Positions 29,069-40,666 are shown, numbered from the stretch's first letter. The stretch is DNA of 64,000 nt from Argentina anserina (GCF_933775445.1 NC_065877.1:12896001-12960000), one strand, 5' to 3'. Notes: generated from the letters alone by a model not told the origin. A program made the numbers and translations.

Positions 29069-29485
29069 TACTAAACCAGCCTTATCCCGGTTTTTTTTTC
29101 GGGGACTGGTCTCTCTCTCTCTCTCTCTCAATTATTTTTGAAATAATTGAGTATGTTAATTGTTGATCATTGAGTAATTGTACTAAAGAGATTGTTGACG
29201 TTTTGTATTTGCATTTTGAAATTGGTATTTTATATGGTTATTGTTTAAGGCTTGGAGATAAATATATATTACTATAAACTTTTGGAACCATAAAAACCCG
29301 GAAACCGACCCAATATTTGCGATTCGATTCGATTTGATTCCGGTTCTGAAAGAAAATGGTGTTAAATCCGAACATTTTTTTCTTTTTCGATTTCGGTTCC
29401 GGTTCTGGTTCCCGAAAAAAATCAGTATTTTGGAAGCGGTCCCAAGCCTATACTAAACCAGCCTTATCCTGGTTTTTTTTTTGGG
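28735..29485. repeat. About 376 bp tandem duplication spanning a hAT right end, its TSD and flank
   Basis: Copy 1 runs from the CT microsatellite at about 28735 to 29110. Copy 2 starts at the CT run at 29111 and goes on to about 29485. The phrase CAATTATTTTTGAAATAATT is at 28753 and again at 29129. Both copies include the hAT right terminus (AGCCTA), the TACTAAAC target repeat and the flanking CAGCCTTATCC. Copy 2 differs by a few small insertions (GATTT, one T) and ends in a G homopolymer near 29492. Confidence 0.88.
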
Positions 29486-29579
29486 CTGGGAGGGGGGGGG
29501 GTCTCTAAACCGAGGGTATATGGGCACGCTTAGTGTGACTTCACCGGTGAATCACTTTGATATCCCGCTTGGTTACAAG

Positions 29580-30236
29580 TAGAGGTGGCAAACGGGCAGT
29601 ACTGGGCTCGCCCGACCCATTTTAAGCGGGTCAAAACCGTGTATGTGTCGTGGTCGGGTCAGCCCATTTATTTATCGTGTCAGGCTCAGGCCGAACCATT
29701 TGCTAAAATATTAAGCCTGACTAGGCCCACGGCCCAAGCCCATATCAGGCCGGCCCATTAACATTTTATGACACAATTAAAATAAAAAATGTTATGTACT
29801 TAGAATATATGTTTTATATAACTATTTAGAATAGTAAATAAATAAAATACTACAACATATTTCATAATCTTATTTCTAAAACGTTATGTATGTCAAAACA
29901 ATGACGTTTTCTTCACTATTTTGATAATATTTGTGAAATATTGTAGTTAAAATAATGAAATAATCAAGAGATTTTAATATAAAAAGTTTAATATTCAAGT
30001 CTAATAATGGTAATTATTTAAATATTTATATAAATAATATAAAATTATATGTTTAACAGTCTGGCCCATGAATTTATCGTGTCCCCGAGTCGTGTAGAGC
30101 TAAAAACGGGCTCGGCCAGGCCAAACCCATGGGCAAAATATCTCAGCACGGCCCCTTACAATAACGGGCTCGGACCGATTTTTAACAGGCCATACCCGGG
30201 CCAGACTCGGTTTTTTGGGCCCATTTGCTACCTCTA
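29580..30236. mobile_element. Non-autonomous hAT element, 657 bp, TSD GTTACAAG
   Basis: A perfect 8 bp duplication GTTACAAG lies at 29572-29579 and 30237-30244. The left terminus is TAGAGGTGGCAAACGGG; the right one on the minus strand is TAGAGGTAGCAAATGGG. Subterminal GGGCTCGG / GGCCCA motifs are present at both ends. The middle is AT-rich and non-coding. These termini belong to the common plant TAGxGGTGGCAAA hAT class. Confidence 0.9.
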
Positions 30237-30297
30237 GTTACAAGTCTCCACCATAAGAGTCGGCCACTATTATGAAGAGGTTGATGTGGATAAAGTT

Positions 30298-31201
30298 TAT
30301 TTTTTATTTTTTATTTTATCAAAGTTCTTCAATCACTTAATAGAAAGTACAATGATTTTGGGACAAAATCCAACATAAAGAATTAGTCAGCCAGATTTCA
30401 AGTAAGAAATATGTAGAGACACATGTAAGCTAATGAAAACAACAAGAAAACATGAAAGGACAAGAATAAGAAACAAAATAACATGACTAAAATCAGCAAT
30501 GCAGTTTGAACATGAACACGAGATTTTCAGTGACAAGAGCCTGAACCTCTGACTATCCAAACCCGGAAGTAGCACAGTTAAGAAAGGCGTAAGTAAGGAC
30601 AAGGTTGAACCACACAGGGTGGTAGAAACTGCGATCTCTGGAGGGAAATGAGTGGTTGTCACCAAAGAAACTGGAACGCCACCATTTTCAACACGAAAGC
30701 GCAAAAGTTAGTGGAGACAGACTCTAAGAAACACCGCCAAACTAAGGTGGAGTTTACTGAAACCGAGAAGAAACTAAAGCTATAGCCATAGAGATCCATA
30801 ATTGAGCAGAAAACCCAATCAAAAATCTGATTTGAAACCAAATCCAATCGTCACCAAAAGCTCAGATATCATAAACCTCATCCGCCATTAGGGATTGTAA
30901 CACCAGACAACACTGGTGCTACCGCTCTCGACGTTGAACATGTCTGGTCTGGGTTCCAAGGACGACAAGAGAAGGGCAGAACCAAAATTGACTAAGACAA
31001 CATGAAAAATAAAACAAAAGGAAAGGAAAAACACCTCTCCCGAACCAGAGCACAGTGGCAAGCCACTGACATCGGTTGGGAGAGAAAGGAAAGGAGGAAG
31101 AAGAGTTGTGGTTGTGTCAGTTTGCTTGAGGGAAAACCAGGAGTTGAGGGTTTTCGGGTGGGTTTTTTTTTTTGCATGAAATTAAATAATTGTGGGTTGA
31201 A
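30298..31201 (-). mobile_element. Non-LTR retroposon insertion, 12 bp TSD GTGGATAAAGTT
   Basis: The 12 bp GTGGATAAAGTT occurs at 30286-30297 and at 31202-31213. Just inside the left copy is TATTTTTTATTTTTTATTTT, an A-rich tail when read on the minus strand, so the inserted strand is minus. Long, variable-length target duplications with an A-rich 3' end are produced by LINE-type reverse transcription. On the minus strand near 30880 is ATGGCGGATGAGG, followed by a frame that soon stops. I could not identify reverse transcriptase, so this may be a LINE leader fragment, a SINE-like derivative or a retrocopy of a host RNA. Confidence 0.65.
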
Positions 31202-31213
31202 GTGGATAAAGTT

Positions 31214-32606
31214 ATGGAACTTAAACTTGTTTATTGGTAAAAATTGTCACAATATTATTTTAGAAGGAGAACTGATATGATTAGGAAAGAAAGCCCAAGT
31301 CATGTAAATCGAGTAACTTATGCATTGTATCCCATTTCTTAAAATGTTGATTGGGCAACAATCAAAAGTAGTGTTAAGTACTCAATACGTATAACTAGAA
31401 TTTGTGTTTCGAGAAATTAAGAGTAAAGTAGTAAAAATGAAGTTGATGGCCCTATAGAGAAACTTAAATTATAAAGTGAAAAAAATACTCTATATTAAAA
31501 AGTTAGAAATCGAATTAAATTAATAGTGAGTACAAAGCGAGACAATGAAAAAAAAAATAACCCTAAAGATACCTGAACTATACGGACATATCTAAATGGA
31601 AACTAACTGATAAGATACGAATGCAAATTTTAGCTTGAATTACATGCACCAACAAATTGCACATACATATTGCCATTTCAAATTTTTAAGTTGGGATGAG
31701 AGCTCTCCTCTCTATCATATGGCTCCGACGGCAAACCCTAAATCCAGCTAGGGCTTTGCTTTTTGAAATCCTTATTCCTTAGCGATCGATACGATCTCTT
31801 AGGCCAATTTGGCTTTAAGGTGATTTTTCTAAAATTTACGTTTGCATATTTAATTAACAGCTATTTCTAAAAACTCCATTTTGCAGCTTTTATAATCTAC
31901 CTAAAAGTTGCATTAGAGTTCGTGAACTTAAGAAATAAACTGATTCACCAACATCTTAGTCAGATTATTTGAGAATTTAAGCCCATAATCTATGCAAAAC
32001 CCGGAGCCAAGCTCAACCTAACTCTCGTGTAGCTTGTCTCTGACATGCGTCGAGATTCTGCAATCCTTATATTCAACATGTGGGTTGTAGCAATATGGGA
32101 TTTGGGTGCTTCCTTTCCTAGAAGACGTAGCCATTGTTATGATGGTTGGATGCATGCTAGAGTTTTGATGCGGGAGGAACTCGAGTTTGAATATGTTTCA
32201 AGGGATCTTCATATGGTTGAACATGTGTTCATAACAGTGGTAGAGCATCCCATCGTTTTTTTTAAATTGGGGTTTTCCTATTACCACGGGCTTCGCTCAA
32301 TGGTCAAAGAACGTGGAGGTGCATAACAATAGAGGAATATGACCGTGGAAGAGGGAGCGGCGAGAGAACGAAATCAAATCCTCTTTGGGTTCCCAATGTA
32401 GTTTTGGATTCCCAGCTTTGGGCATATGGTGTAATGGGCTTAGGTGGTGCAGATTGGTGGTATTTTGATTGAAAGCCCAACCATTGTTGGTCTCGAGATT
32501 GGGTCCCAAGAGGTAATCTAGGATTCACGAGGTTGTATCACCTAGTGTTTCTTGTTGTTCCTTAGTTATGTGTGGTGCTACATTCCTAGGCTTGTAGTGT
32601 TAAGAT
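31214..32606. other. Intergenic, probably old repeat sequence
   Basis: No intact gene. A 93-codon frame at 32045-32326 (+) has no recognisable family features. The region reads like decayed LINE or other repeat sequence, but no diagnostic motif was found. Confidence 0.35.
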
Positions 32607-32614
32607 TGCTTAGG

Positions 32615-33316
32615 TAGTGACAGATCCAGAAAATTAGCTTAGGCAGGGCAAATTAATGTTTACAAATAAAATCAAATAAATAGATGTTTAGACGTCACTA
32701 ACTCAAAACTCAATGTCCATTTTTTGTGAGGTTGTTTGATAAATAGTCGTTGGAAGTTCTATTGAAAGAAAAATTGCAATGATTGTAGTTCGAGATCTTT
32801 TTTTTCTCTATTTTTTTAATACTCCTATTAAATTTTTTGAAGTTCAAGGTTAGGAATTCTTCAAAAATAAAATTTATACCCAAAAAGCATTAATAACCTT
32901 AATCAAAGTGGCATGCTTTAATTTTATTTCCTTTCTTTATATACCAAACAACTTTGTTTGGTCTTTCATTAACTAAACAGAATGTTAAATGGCATTATTT
33001 ATGCTGCAATCAAAGGAAAAAGAAGAATGACTCATGTCCGTCGTCTTCTCCAAAGACTTTCTTCCCAAGACTTTGTCATTTTCACCATGCTTGTCTTCAA
33101 CCAAACCTATGTAATCTAAAGTAAACACAAAAACCCAACCTAGGCTGGCATGTATGTACGTGAATCCGCCCCTGCTTGAAACTCTTTCCCCATAATTTTG
33201 CCCAAAATTGCCATTTTTACATGGGTTTTCCACATAAAAGCTCTATAGTCCAAGCAAATAATAAAATCCCAGCCTAGGCACTTGCCTAGACTCACCTATG
33301 AATGAATCCGCCCATG
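32615..33316. mobile_element. Non-autonomous hAT-like element, 702 bp, TSD TGCTTAGG
   Basis: The 8 bp TGCTTAGG stands at 32607-32614 and 33317-33324. The left end is TAGTGACAGATCCAG; the right end on the minus strand is CATGGGCGGATTCATTC. Only about half of the first 13 positions match, so the termini are diverged. A second right-end-like GTGAATCCGCCCCTG with adjoining CCTAGGCTGG lies at 33160-33177, about 140 bp inside, suggesting a duplicated or nested end. There is no coding capacity. Confidence 0.65.
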
Positions 33317-33777
33317 TGCTTAGGGTTTTCCTCGGTATTTTTGCATAGTTCCTCAATGCTCCATAAGACATTCTATGTTTATGTAGCATTCCTACATTTT
33401 ACACTCTCCTCTATGATCGGCTATGCTGGTTCCCTAGTGATTACTTATGAGCATCATCTCTAAAATTCAGCATATAAATAGTTAGGTTCTAGTCTGACTA
33501 AAATTCTAGCTATTCGCATATGTCATTGTTACATTGTCTGTAAGGACAACATGTATTCATTTTCGTTTGTACTATTATTATTAATATAGACCTTACATGG
33601 TTGATTAAGAAAAACTAATAACATACTAATAAACTTGTTGATCAAACTTTTGAATTTTGTATGGTTTGTTCTGATGAAGGTAGGATGGTAATCTACAAAG
33701 GTGTGGGTAAAGAACTAGTTTTTCTCGTGGCCAGAGTCAATGACAACAATGGTGATGGTCCTCATATCTTGACTAAT

Positions 33778-35191
33778 TGATGGGTATTTGATATGCTCGT
33801 ATTATCCTATATTTCTATGCATCATATCCTTACTTTATTTGTTTAGTTCTCTAATTTATTATTGTTTTATGTTATTTTAGTGTGTTTATAGGTTTGTGTC
33901 AAAAAGAGAAGAAAATAAGCTAACATGAGCGAACAAAGATTAAATGGCGATTATATTCTATATTGTCAGAATCTACATGTGCAAAACATCCAACTTTGCC
34001 GAGTTAATGTGAGAGTTTCTGATCGAATCAGATATGAGCCTTATACCATTTGAAAGATACAAAAGTCTATTTTATGTAGGATTTTACGGATCTTAATTTC
34101 GATACTCCAAAAGGAAGTTATGAACATTTGAGTGATGAGAGGTCAGAGCTGAAACCTACCCGGGTTTGCTAATATTTATGGAGAACTCAAGTTGTGTTGC
34201 CAAGTGCATTCAATTTCAATACATCAAGGTCAATGATTCAGATAAAGATGAAAATAGTACATGAATTCCTACTTTTACAAAAGATATTTCAAGGTTTTCC
34301 CATTCCATATTAAGTTAGGAGTTTGAAACCAAGTTTTACAAAGAAACTGAAGTCAAAGATGAGCAATAATCTTCTCTATATAAGGGAGTACGAATTTCAT
34401 ATGAGATGAGGTCTCAAGAGCACAATATAGACGTCTAAAGAGCAGAGATCATCTATCCATCTTCACCATTTCATTATTTTATGTTTTTATTATGTTTTTC
34501 TTAGTCGTAGTTTGTTAAATATTTTTCTAGGGTTAGGATGATGCCTATCATGATTTTTATGTAGTTTGATGTTTTATTGATGTATTTATAATTTCTTTAT
34601 GATGAATTCTTAGTCACTATTTGAATTGATGTTTTATGTTTAAGTTATTTGATTGAAGCATCTAGTAATTAGAAGATGAATTTGAGGCGTGCCTGGAATA
34701 TAATTCAACTTAGCTTCTTGATAAGAGTTGTGAATTACATTATTGTCGTACCTGAAGTAATGGTTTGCATGATTCTCTTGTTCTAGAACGTAATGAGTCC
34801 TTCATGTTAAATTTATGTTGTATTTAGATAGACTGCATGCTAGGATAAACGACATCTGCCGTACCTTGAGAGTATCATACACTTAAGAAAAACTATGGTC
34901 TAAGTGTCATACTTGGATTTAGATACGGGAATTGTCATCTAGAGATACAAAATAATCCATTAGTGGCATTGATACATAAGTTGAGTTGTTGTGGTTGATT
35001 ATGATGCCCTAAGTTCTATCTTGTTTGTTTATTTTATAATTTGTTATTTGAAAACCTAAAATCTATGTTCTTAATTTAGATTAATTAAGTTAGGATTAAA
35101 TCGATTCTCAATCCCTAGTTGGAACGACCTCGTACTTGCATATTATACTAAAGACGATTCGTGCGCTTGTGAGTTTAATTAAAATTTCACA
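33778..35191 (+). mobile_element. Probable solo or truncated LTR of a retrotransposon
   Basis: The stretch starts TGATGGGTATTTGATATGC and ends GCGCTTGTGAGTTTAATT followed by AAAATTTCACA. The phrases GATATGCTCGTATTATC near the start and GACGATTCGTGCGCTTG near the end are familiar to me from plant LTRs of about 1.4 kb. No ORF is present. Five-base target repeats were not found at the ends tested, so boundaries are tentative and the retroelement lineage is not assigned. Confidence 0.45.
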
Positions 35192-35466
35192 ATAGTAGTT
35201 GACTTGGGTACTTTGCGGGTTGTTACTAGTGGCGCAGCTGTAGCCAATGCCGACTTTGGCCCGAAGTTTTACATATATGTATATTTTTTGTATTACATTT
35301 TAAATTATCGTTTTAAAGAAAAATGAAAAAGTAACTCAATGATGTTGGTCTAGTTAAAGCATCATAGGCTACAAGTGATGTGGACGTTGCATAGATACTC
35401 TTGGTAATAGGAGGTCTGTGGTTCGAACCCCAGCTTGTGAAAAACTCTCCTTGGGGTGGAATCATA

Positions 35467-37600
35467 TGACACGACTTATCTTAAAATATACCCTAATATC
35501 GAAGCAGATCGTGCGGGGATCACTGTTAAAGGAGATATACCAAAAATTTCGGCATAGTCTCTCTTGAAAGTAGCCAACCCTACCTGCACAAAAGACACTC
35601 CCAATATCTCAAATCCAACCTCAACACTCGGAACCACCATGCTCCCCAAAATTTCCAACTCCACAATCACAATTCAAAAATATAATTCAAAAAGTATGAC
35701 GGAGTATGCAATGTTCGTTACCTAATCTCATTAGACCCCTGAAGCTCGTACCTCGTCTTATTCTTCAACTGCCCAACCCACTAAGACAACGGGTCAATAA
35801 CAAACATACAATATTCTAAAAACATTCGAACCGTGTAAATTATATTTAAAATACGTCCCCTCGAAAATCAAACACGAGACCACTCAACGCTCGATGGGTT
35901 ACCCGTCCTCTCCTTTCTAAACCTCTATTGGGAGTCTACTAGTACATCCCCTCTCTTCTATTGACTCGATAACATCGATACCGCTGCATGTTCATCCCCT
36001 TTCTTCTGATTCCATACTCTCACTGTGTTGCTGGTTCATTCACTTTCTTCTCAGTTCTACCGGTTTATCCCCTCTCTTGCATTTCTACCGGTTCATCCCC
36101 TCTCTTCTCGGTTCCACCAGTTTGTCCCCTCTATTCTTGGTTCTACCCACTAACCTCAAAGGATTTGCTGTAAGCCCCATAACATAACCCCGAGTCTCGT
36201 TCGTAAACAAATATACAACCATAATGCCTGAACCGACACAATAACCCATAACATCTCATTTAACAACACATATAAGTTGACCGATGTTTAATCTAAAATA
36301 AAGGTGGCTGCACCAAAACCTTAGTCGGGCTGCCTACGTACCGTTTTTAAAAAGGGATCAAGTCATTCGTAGTTCAACAATTCACCAATCCAAACACTCC
36401 AACCTACTGAAACCACATAACCCACAACCACCAACTATCGAGGATAAATACCGGTATCACGAACCCTCACATTTACCACAAACCTACAACATTCACCATA
36501 ACAACGTAAACCTCATAACCATTTTGATTCGTATCACAAACACAACATCACAACCGACACACATAATTAATATCATAACATCACCCATCAAACACACCAC
36601 GCCACATCAATTATCAATCAAGACAATCTTATATCAGTAAACATTAAATGAACACAATGCTTATGTCAATAACACATTATTCCAACAAATGATTATCTAG
36701 ATTAAAAACATCATACGATAATCAAATTCGTCGATTAAGATGTTGATAAGTTCGTATCGATGAATGCTACTCAATAGAGCAACTCACTGCTCCAAAAACT
36801 ACCTCACGCGCCGCCGGCAGTGGCGGTACTACCACTGTTCTGGCGACCGCCAATGATTACCAAACTTAACCATCACAATCTAAATGACATTTCTAACAAC
36901 TTTCTAGTTCACAAAAAAGTCCAAATCCAAGTCTAAACAGTCCAATTAACAAGAACACAAAATTGGCACTATTCACAAACCCTAGAATTTGAATTTCTTG
37001 ATTTGATTACTTACACTTCAATTTGGCTCAATTCCTTTGGAGAGATTGTCGACGACACTGAGACAAGAAAACCCCTCAAGAAATTCAAGCCATGGCGACC
37101 GGAGGACAGAACTTTGATGAAAAAATGGTACGGCGGTGGCAGAACTTTCGGGCCGCACCTCTCATTCACAGCGGCGAGACATTTGCTGCCACCAACCCAA
37201 AAATTCACATTTTGTTTGAGACCAGTGCACCACCCTAGCTCGGCCGGACGGTGGTGAATTAGGCGGAGGAAGGCGACGTGGTCGAAGGCTTAGGATGAAC
37301 AATGACGGGAATGACATTTGAATTTCCAAAAATATGATCAAAATATTTATACTAAATTCCAAAAACGCCGAAATACGTTTTTTGATTCATAACATTTACA
37401 TACGAACTCCAATTTGGGTGTACCTCATGTCTACGAATTCGTATTAACGAGCCCGACAATGTTCATGAATGAGGTTTTCTCGAAAAACTTACGCATCGAA
37501 AAGTCAACTTTTATAGTCGTCACACTTAGTACGACTCTTGTTCATAGTAAAAAGATAAACGTAAAATCGTAAAGAATTGTAAAAGATTCGGGGCGTAACA
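35467..37600 (-). mobile_element. Large solo LTR, 2134 bp, TSD TCATA, inserted in the SINE
   Basis: The 5 bp TCATA stands at 35462-35466 and 37601-37605. The sequence opens TGACACGACTTATC and closes GGGGCGTAACA, so it has TG...CA ends. Read on the minus strand it begins TGTTACGCCCCGAATC, a start I associate with large retrotransposon derivatives (LARD-like) of plants. No gag or pol is present, and the two flanks join directly to one SINE, as expected after recombination between two LTRs. It contains a 29 bp tandem repeat block. ORFs inside it, such as 37003-37257, have no family features and are taken as chance. Confidence 0.8.
36028..36150. repeat. 29 bp tandem repeat, about four copies, inside the solo LTR
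   Basis: Units start at 36028, 36057, 36086 and 36115 and are variants of CTACCGGTTCATCCCCTCTC followed by TTCTCGGTT. The period is 29 bp. A weaker, older copy may precede it near 35985. Confidence 0.85.
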
Positions 37601-37688
37601 TCATACCTATATTGCTCAACAGCCCCGGAGTGGTAGTTCACTTGGTCACCATTTTGTGTAACCAAAAAAATGAAAAGAGTAAATTAAG

Positions 37689-38802
37689 TAGGGCTGTCAA
37701 TGGTCGTGTCAAGTCAAGGTGTTTTGTGTGTTATAAAATCACTGTTCTAAAAAGCGACCGCCTAAACCACCTAAGTGGCGCCTAGGCGCTAAGAGGCCGG
37801 TCACCGCCACGCTTTTTGGTCAATTCGGTCATTCGTGGCGTTTGAGGGATTTGGCGGCCAACTAGATGGTCCACGACATTCCTCGACGGTCAAAATCAGT
37901 GGACTTTTATAAATAAGTTTAATAAATGCAATGGAAGTAAAATAACTTTATAGTAAATATTTTATTTCGGATGATGATACAGAAGATGAGGAAAGAAAAA
38001 TTGATATTAAGTTTGGGTATGATACTAAAAAAGTTAGTGAAGGATTTGGAGAAAAAGAACTTAAGATTTAATCTTACATTTGTTTTACAATTTACCTTTT
38101 ATTTTAGTATTTTTGTATGAACTTTGAACTTACGTAATTTTGAGTTTAGACTATTTTGAAATTTAATATTGAGCATTATTATATATTTTTAATATGTAAA
38201 TAGTTTAAATACATGTATACAAATAAATAAATATTTAATAATTAGAATCCGCTTAGGTGCTGTCTAGGAGGCCGCCTAGTCATCTAACTGCTAGGAGGTA
38301 GCTGTCCTCATGTATATCGCATAGCGCTTTTTTCAAACCTTGCATAAAATATAAACTCAAACTCGACTCAATGAATAATCGTGTAAAAAATTTAAACTCA
38401 AACTTAACCTACTTATTAAATTGGTTACCCATTTCCAACCCGTTTAACTCATTTAATATATATATATATATATCGTGCAATTTTACATAACATAAGCAAT
38501 TAAACAAAGATTTAAATAAAATAATTTATCTTATTACCTATATTCAAGTTCAAAATGAGTAAAGACTTATTAAAACTGTATTACAGATTATGCTACTTTC
38601 TTAAATTGGTCATGTATATGTTTATTTTATACATAATTTTATTTGATTTTATATTAATTGTATCATGTGGGTTCATTTTGTATTAACGTGTTGACCCATG
38701 GTTTGCTCGATTATTAAATCGGTTGTGGCGGGTTAATCCGCCACTTACCTACTTTCTAATCGTGTGGGTTCAATCCGTTTTCTTTTGTGCGGATTTTGAG
38801 TC
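37689..38802. mobile_element. Truncated hAT element (TAGGGCTGTCAATGG end), carrying a nested hAT
   Basis: The left end TAGGGCTGTCAATGG is typical of a plant hAT class. The body (37689-37739 and 38343-38802) has AACTCAAACTCGACTC / GGGTTCAATCCG subterminal motifs. No right terminus with CCCTA is found: at about 38803 the sequence passes directly into another repeat. The element was interrupted by the 603 bp hAT at 37740-38342. Confidence 0.6.
37740..38342 (+). mobile_element. Non-autonomous hAT element, 603 bp, CGCCTAGGCG-type repeats, nested
   Basis: Target repeats TATAAAAT (37732-37739) and CATAAAAT (38343-38350) match at 7 of 8 bases. The left end is CACTGTTCTAAAAAGCG; the right end on the minus strand is CAAGGTTTGAAAAAAGCG. 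Both ends carry CGCCTAGGCGC / GGCGGCC repeats. The middle (about 37961-38071, +) reads YFISDDDTEDEERKIDIKF then GYDTKKVSEGFGEKELKI and a stop, an acidic transposase tail clearly related to the one at 27780-27918. Confidence 0.82.
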
Positions 38803-39163
38803 GTATTTGTTTTTAAAAAAAAACTTGTATTTTTTTTCATATATATTTCTGATTTTTATATCTTTTGTATTGTTTTAAATATATATATAAAATGAATTTC
38901 GAGCCTAAAGAATCCTTCTTAAACACCTATTTTTATTATTAGGTGTCGTTCGTGTACTTTAATCGTCATAAAATTAAGTATTTATTTTCTTTAGTTTACT
39001 TAGCATTGTTTATTTAGTTTATTTGTTACATTTTGAAGTATAGTTTTATAAATTTTATTGAAAATAAACAAATCTGATAAAACCGATATATATCGATATA
39101 TCCCCAATATATCGTTTTACCCCTTGAATGATACGATACCGATAAACGATATTTAGACCATTG
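38803..39163. mobile_element. Right part of an ATATCGG-type hAT element
   Basis: This segment aligns by eye, with few differences, to 62690-63042 (shared phrases AAAATGAATTTCGAGCCTAA, GTGTCGTTCGTGTACTTTAA, CGATATATATCG). It ends ATATTTAGACCATTG like the complete copy. The left 140 or so bases are missing, and the segment joins a truncated hAT directly. Confidence 0.7.
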
Positions 39164-40509
39164 CGCAGGAATATGTTTATGTTCATCTTCACATATGAGC
39201 GCGATTGGACTTGCATTCGTTAGCAATAATATTGTATTGTGTATACATAAAGCAATACTAACACAATGCATATACTACGACATTTTTTTGTTATTTATTT
39301 AATTACTATTTTACCCTGTTAATTAATACTTTCGTAAAGTATTTTAATATATGAGAGTTATTTCAGTAAAATAATTTTGTTTTAGCTAGCAAGTCCTTTT
39401 TAGTTATAAGAGTATAGATATTCTCCAATATTTCATATAAATGCATGTAATCGTTTTTGAACTATTCTAAATGATATACAAAAATTTCATCTAAGTTATG
39501 TTCAATAAAGTGGCAATGCAATAATCTTGAATCATGCATGACTCATCCAATATCTATTTATATGGCTTATTTATATTCATTTGGGTTTCAATCTATCTGT
39601 ATTTAGCGACTCGCATAAAGTTTTTACAACCTCAGAGTTCCTTTATAAAAAAACATTATCTCTATATTATGGATATTTAAATGCAAATCCCTCATGTTAC
39701 AAGACTCATGCCATTTTAGACTACCTGGTGAATGCGGACAAAACCGACACATCTCTAAGAAATGAAGTTTGAAACTTAAAAGAGGCTGATTGGCTTAAGA
39801 TTCACATTAATTATTGAGAGAGAGAGAGAGAGAGAGAGAGCAACAACTGAATCCAACTTTGATTTGTCAAAGATCATTATGTCCTTAAATCATAACTCAG
39901 TTTATTGATACTGAACAATATATCACCTTAGTATGCATGCATTGAGTTGTATTATTGTTTCATCAACAGACAACTCCAATAACACGAAATCTTTTTTTTT
40001 TCTTGTACGAGTGTTCCATGTAATATGACAATACAATTTCTTCGCGCCTGGTTATATTTTCTTTGTAAGATATTGAAGATCAATGTAGGTGAAATTATAC
40101 AGAAGGCATGCAAATCAGGGAATAAAACCACTTTTTTACAGCATTAAAACAAAAACTAAATATCTTAATATCAGTTGGAATTTGGAACACATATCTTGAG
40201 ATACTAGCTATGGATCTATGGTGGTCGGACCGTCGGAGTACTATGGCTGGGGGTTGGCAGAGGCTAAGGGACCTCATATATTATTGTATAGAGGACAATC
40301 GATGATCGAATAATGATTTCGTTGGGTCCATTGGTCTCTTGATAAGGCTCTCTATTATGAAATTTTGACGGTGTTCTCTTTTTTTAACTATTATCATTGT
40401 TGTTATATATTACACCGAAACAAATGTGTGACTGCTCTCACTCCAATCCTTGTATTAGACGTAACAAAGTGGCCCGATCAAATTGCATGGGATTTGTGTT
40501 GAAACGGTT
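39164..40509. other. Intergenic, AT-rich, with a GA microsatellite
   Basis: No gene recognised. A GA dinucleotide run lies at about 39816-39841. The part from about 40130 to 40509 resembles 48510-48640 (see findings). Confidence 0.45.
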
Positions 40510-40514
40510 TCAAC

Positions 40515-40666
40515 AGTAGAATATGCTACAATCTTATATATTGAACTGAATAATTACAAGGTATTTATAGGATTTTAAACTATCAATTATCAGGTATGAA
40601 ACCAAAGATTGTTTGTCAATTTATACGGCTAGAGATTTGGTTGGTGTATGTTGACTCATGTTAACA
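40515..40666 (-). repeat. 3' LTR of the copia element (152 bp)
   Basis: Runs AGTAGAATATGCTACAATC to GTTGACTCATGTTAACA. On the minus strand it begins TGTTAACATGAGTC. It matches the LTR at 45697-45862 except for about four substitutions and a missing 14 bp copy. Confidence 0.92.

Larger units (their letters stand above)
35335..37669 (+). mobile_element. tRNA-derived SINE, split by a solo LTR
   Basis: The SINE occupies 35335-35466 and 37606-37669, about 196 bp in total. It has an A-box-like TGGTCTAGTTAAAG near 35348 and a B box GGTTCGAACCCC near 35420, the two parts of a polymerase III internal promoter. The 3' end is a short A run at 37664-37670. Flanking repeats ATGAAAAAGTAA (35323-35334) and ATGAAAAGAGTAA (37670-37682) differ by a one-base insertion and fit a LINE-machinery target duplication. 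The solo LTR is inserted at 35466/37606. Confidence 0.7.

Noticed and set aside
35405..35435. GGTTCGAACCCC as part of a tRNA gene
   Set aside because: No tRNA cloverleaf can be drawn around it, and spacing to the A box is too long; a SINE with flanking target repeats explains it.
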